Shown piece after piece: positions 5,084 to 6,278 of a DNA stretch of 6,278 nucleotides (its first letter is position 1; every line of letters starts with the position of its first letter). The translations under genes and the position numbers were made by a program. Origin of the DNA: WVZH01 sp034430425 (lineage in GTDB: Bacteria > Chloroflexota > Anaerolineae > Anaerolineales > E44-bin32); NCBI GenBank assembly GCA_034430425.1, contig DAOUEK010000129.1:1-6278 (forward strand), in the 5' to 3' direction. Below the pieces are notes generated by a model. It was not told the origin of the DNA, searched no databases, and saw only the letters and a list, made by a program, of their open reading frames with translations.

Positions 5084-6115
5084 TCATTTTACGGGATCTA
5101 TCCTGACGATACCCGAGCTGCCCATTTCGCCCAGCAACGCAATCTTTGCAGATGTGAACGCACGGATTACATTGGCGTTTGTGACCAAATGTTGGGTGAT
5201 CTGTGAGGTTCGAAACTCCGACACGCCTGCGGCAAAAGCTAGCGGCAGCAGAAGTTGATCGGCGAGATATTGATCCACGCAGCCGTCGCTCTCGATAAAG
5301 CCCAGAAGCCGGTCCACGGCAACATCCGCCACACATTCCGCCGGAAGACCGCGTTCACCCAGGCCAAAATAACATGCACGGCCGTGTTCGAAAACCGCAA
5401 TCAGGCACAAAAGCGAGCCCTTGTTGAATGCTGGCATTTTCTCGATCTCGACTCTAAGATCACATCCCAGATGTTCTAACCGTTCGATCGTCCGCTTGCA
5501 CTGCCGTTCCGCAATATGCTGCGGTAAGTTGCAGGCGATCGAAACCCCCCGGATTTCCAAAAGCTCACCACGATCGATCAAATTAAGCGGCGTAATTTCC
5601 CCCAGCGGATGGATGTCCGCATGGATACATCCCCCGCCCTGCGGATAGAAACCTGCTCGTTCGAGATCAATTGCAACTCGACACCCAATCCGCGAAGCAA
5701 AATACGCCCACTGCCAATCGAGGTAGTGGAAACAAGGACTCCAGCGAACATGCGTACCCCCGATGATACTCACCTTCGATGATCCACCGGCAAAACCCAA
5801 TGGAAGGTAAATCGTTTGTAAAACCAGACCGGCCGCTCCCGCCGTGCCGATCTCAAAACGAAAATCCCCTGCGTTGAGCCCCAGCGGCTGGAACGTTACA
5901 CTCGAAGAACCAATCTGGTCCCCGGCGACTCTTGCCGTGGCGATTGCTGCCGCCGCTTGAAGAGATTTTATATGCTGCGCACGCAATCCCGGTTTCGACC
6001 GACCCGCCCGAATGCGGTTGATGCGCATGGCTTTTCCTGTAACGATCGACAAAGCCAGCGCACTGCGTAGAATTTGACCTCCGCCCTCTCCCTGTGAGCC
6101 ATCAATCTCAACCAT
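5084..6115 (-). CDS. rtcA: RNA 3'-terminal phosphate cyclase
   Basis: The 343-residue product is RtcA, which converts a 3'-phosphate RNA end to a 2',3'-cyclic phosphate using ATP through an enzyme-AMP intermediate on a histidine. Landmarks in order are IDGSQGEGGGQILRS (4-18), IRAGRSKPGLRAQH (about 34-47), the GTAGAAGLVLQTI segment, GGTHVRWSP, GFYPQGGG, LPQHIAERQ, and ADQLLLPLAFAAG followed by TQHLVTN. The histidine of HLVTN is residue 309 when ATG at 6115 is the start, the same number as the catalytic His309 of E. coli RtcA. A GTG at 6151 would add 12 residues. Neither start has a clear ribosome binding site, and I prefer 6115 because the family begins just before I-D-G-x-Q-G-E. The usual partner RtcB and regulator RtcR are not in the window, so it appears to be a stand-alone RNA-end processing enzyme. 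Confidence 0.95.
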   Translation of the reverse strand: MVEIDGSQGEGGGQILRSALALSIVTGKAMRINRIRAGRSKPGLRAQHIKSLQAAAAIATARVAGDQIGSSSVTFQPLGLNAGDFRFEIGTAGAAGLVLQTIYLPLGFAGGSSKVSIIGGTHVRWSPCFHYLDWQWAYFASRIGCRVAIDLERAGFYPQGGGCIHADIHPLGEITPLNLIDRGELLEIRGVSIACNLPQHIAERQCKRTIERLEHLGCDLRVEIEKMPAFNKGSLLCLIAVFEHGRACYFGLGERGLPAECVADVAVDRLLGFIESDGCVDQYLADQLLLPLAFAAGVSEFRTSQITQHLVTNANVIRAFTSAKIALLGEMGSSGIVRIDPVK

Positions 6116-6162
6116 CAGCAGGTATCCGATCTCGCTGCACGCATCCAGCACGGATGATCGTC

Positions 6163-6168
6163 ATTCTA
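6163..6168 (-). promoter_or_regulatory. possible -10 box of rtcA
   Basis: The minus strand has TAGAAT, 5 of 6 matches to the -10 consensus, about 48 bases before ATG 6115. No good -35 hexamer is found 16 to 18 bases upstream. Transcription from here would give a leader of about 40 bases to ATG 6115 but almost none to GTG 6151, which mildly favours the shorter protein. Confidence 0.3.
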
Positions 6169-6245
6169 ACAAACAAGCGGAAAAACACCCACCGACCATC
6201 GACTCATCGCACAGCAGCCATTCGAAAACCATTCTCGAACTTCGC

Positions 6246-6273
6246 TTGACAACCGAAAGAAATCGAGTGTAAA
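6246..6273 (+). promoter_or_regulatory. promoter-like sequence pointing out of the right edge
   Basis: A consensus -35 box TTGACA (6246-6251) is followed by 16 bases and TGTAAA (6268-6273, 4 of 6 matches to the -10 consensus). It faces rightward, away from rtcA, and would drive a divergent gene beyond the window. The perfect -35 is the main support, and the -10 is only fair. Confidence 0.4.
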
Positions 6274-6278
6274 TGGAA

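Overview
The window holds five confidently readable protein genes and no RNA gene, CRISPR array or insertion sequence. It looks like ordinary chromosome from a free-living bacterium of moderate GC content. The best guess is Chloroflexota, class Anaerolineae or a relative. That guess rests on the NBR1-type Ig-like domain in a lipoprotein with Pro/Thr linkers and on the ATP-cone plus uridine-kinase-like fusion. Both are combinations I associate with that group, and no marker gene here proves it.

Layout from left to right. A RibD C-terminal-domain (DHFR-like fold) reductase lies at 86-928 on the minus strand. A roughly 350-base non-coding stretch follows, with a small palindromic repeat element and an intrinsic terminator. 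A secreted lipoprotein lies at 1284-2723 on the minus strand, with one NBR1-like Ig domain and a tandemly duplicated four-cysteine domain. A second terminator is followed by bacterioferritin (bfr) at 2942-3427 on the minus strand. A divergent 260-base promoter region separates bfr from an ATP-cone nucleoside kinase at 3688-5022 on the plus strand. RNA 3'-terminal phosphate cyclase (rtcA) lies at 5084-6115 on the minus strand, convergent with the kinase. The right edge carries a plus-strand promoter-like sequence for a gene outside the window.

The genes do not form an obvious pathway. bfr and the lipoprotein are each closed by their own hairpin plus T-tract, and the large gaps argue for single-gene transcription units rather than one operon. 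Four of the five genes have a purine-rich ribosome binding site six bases before the start codon, which settles three doubtful starts. rtcA has none; its start is set by family alignment, which puts the presumed catalytic histidine at residue 309, as in the Escherichia coli enzyme.

I see no clear new defence or mobile system. The points most worth following are the kinase fusion, the repeated cysteine domain of the lipoprotein, the dyads over the bfr promoter, and the palindromic repeat at 1125-1192.
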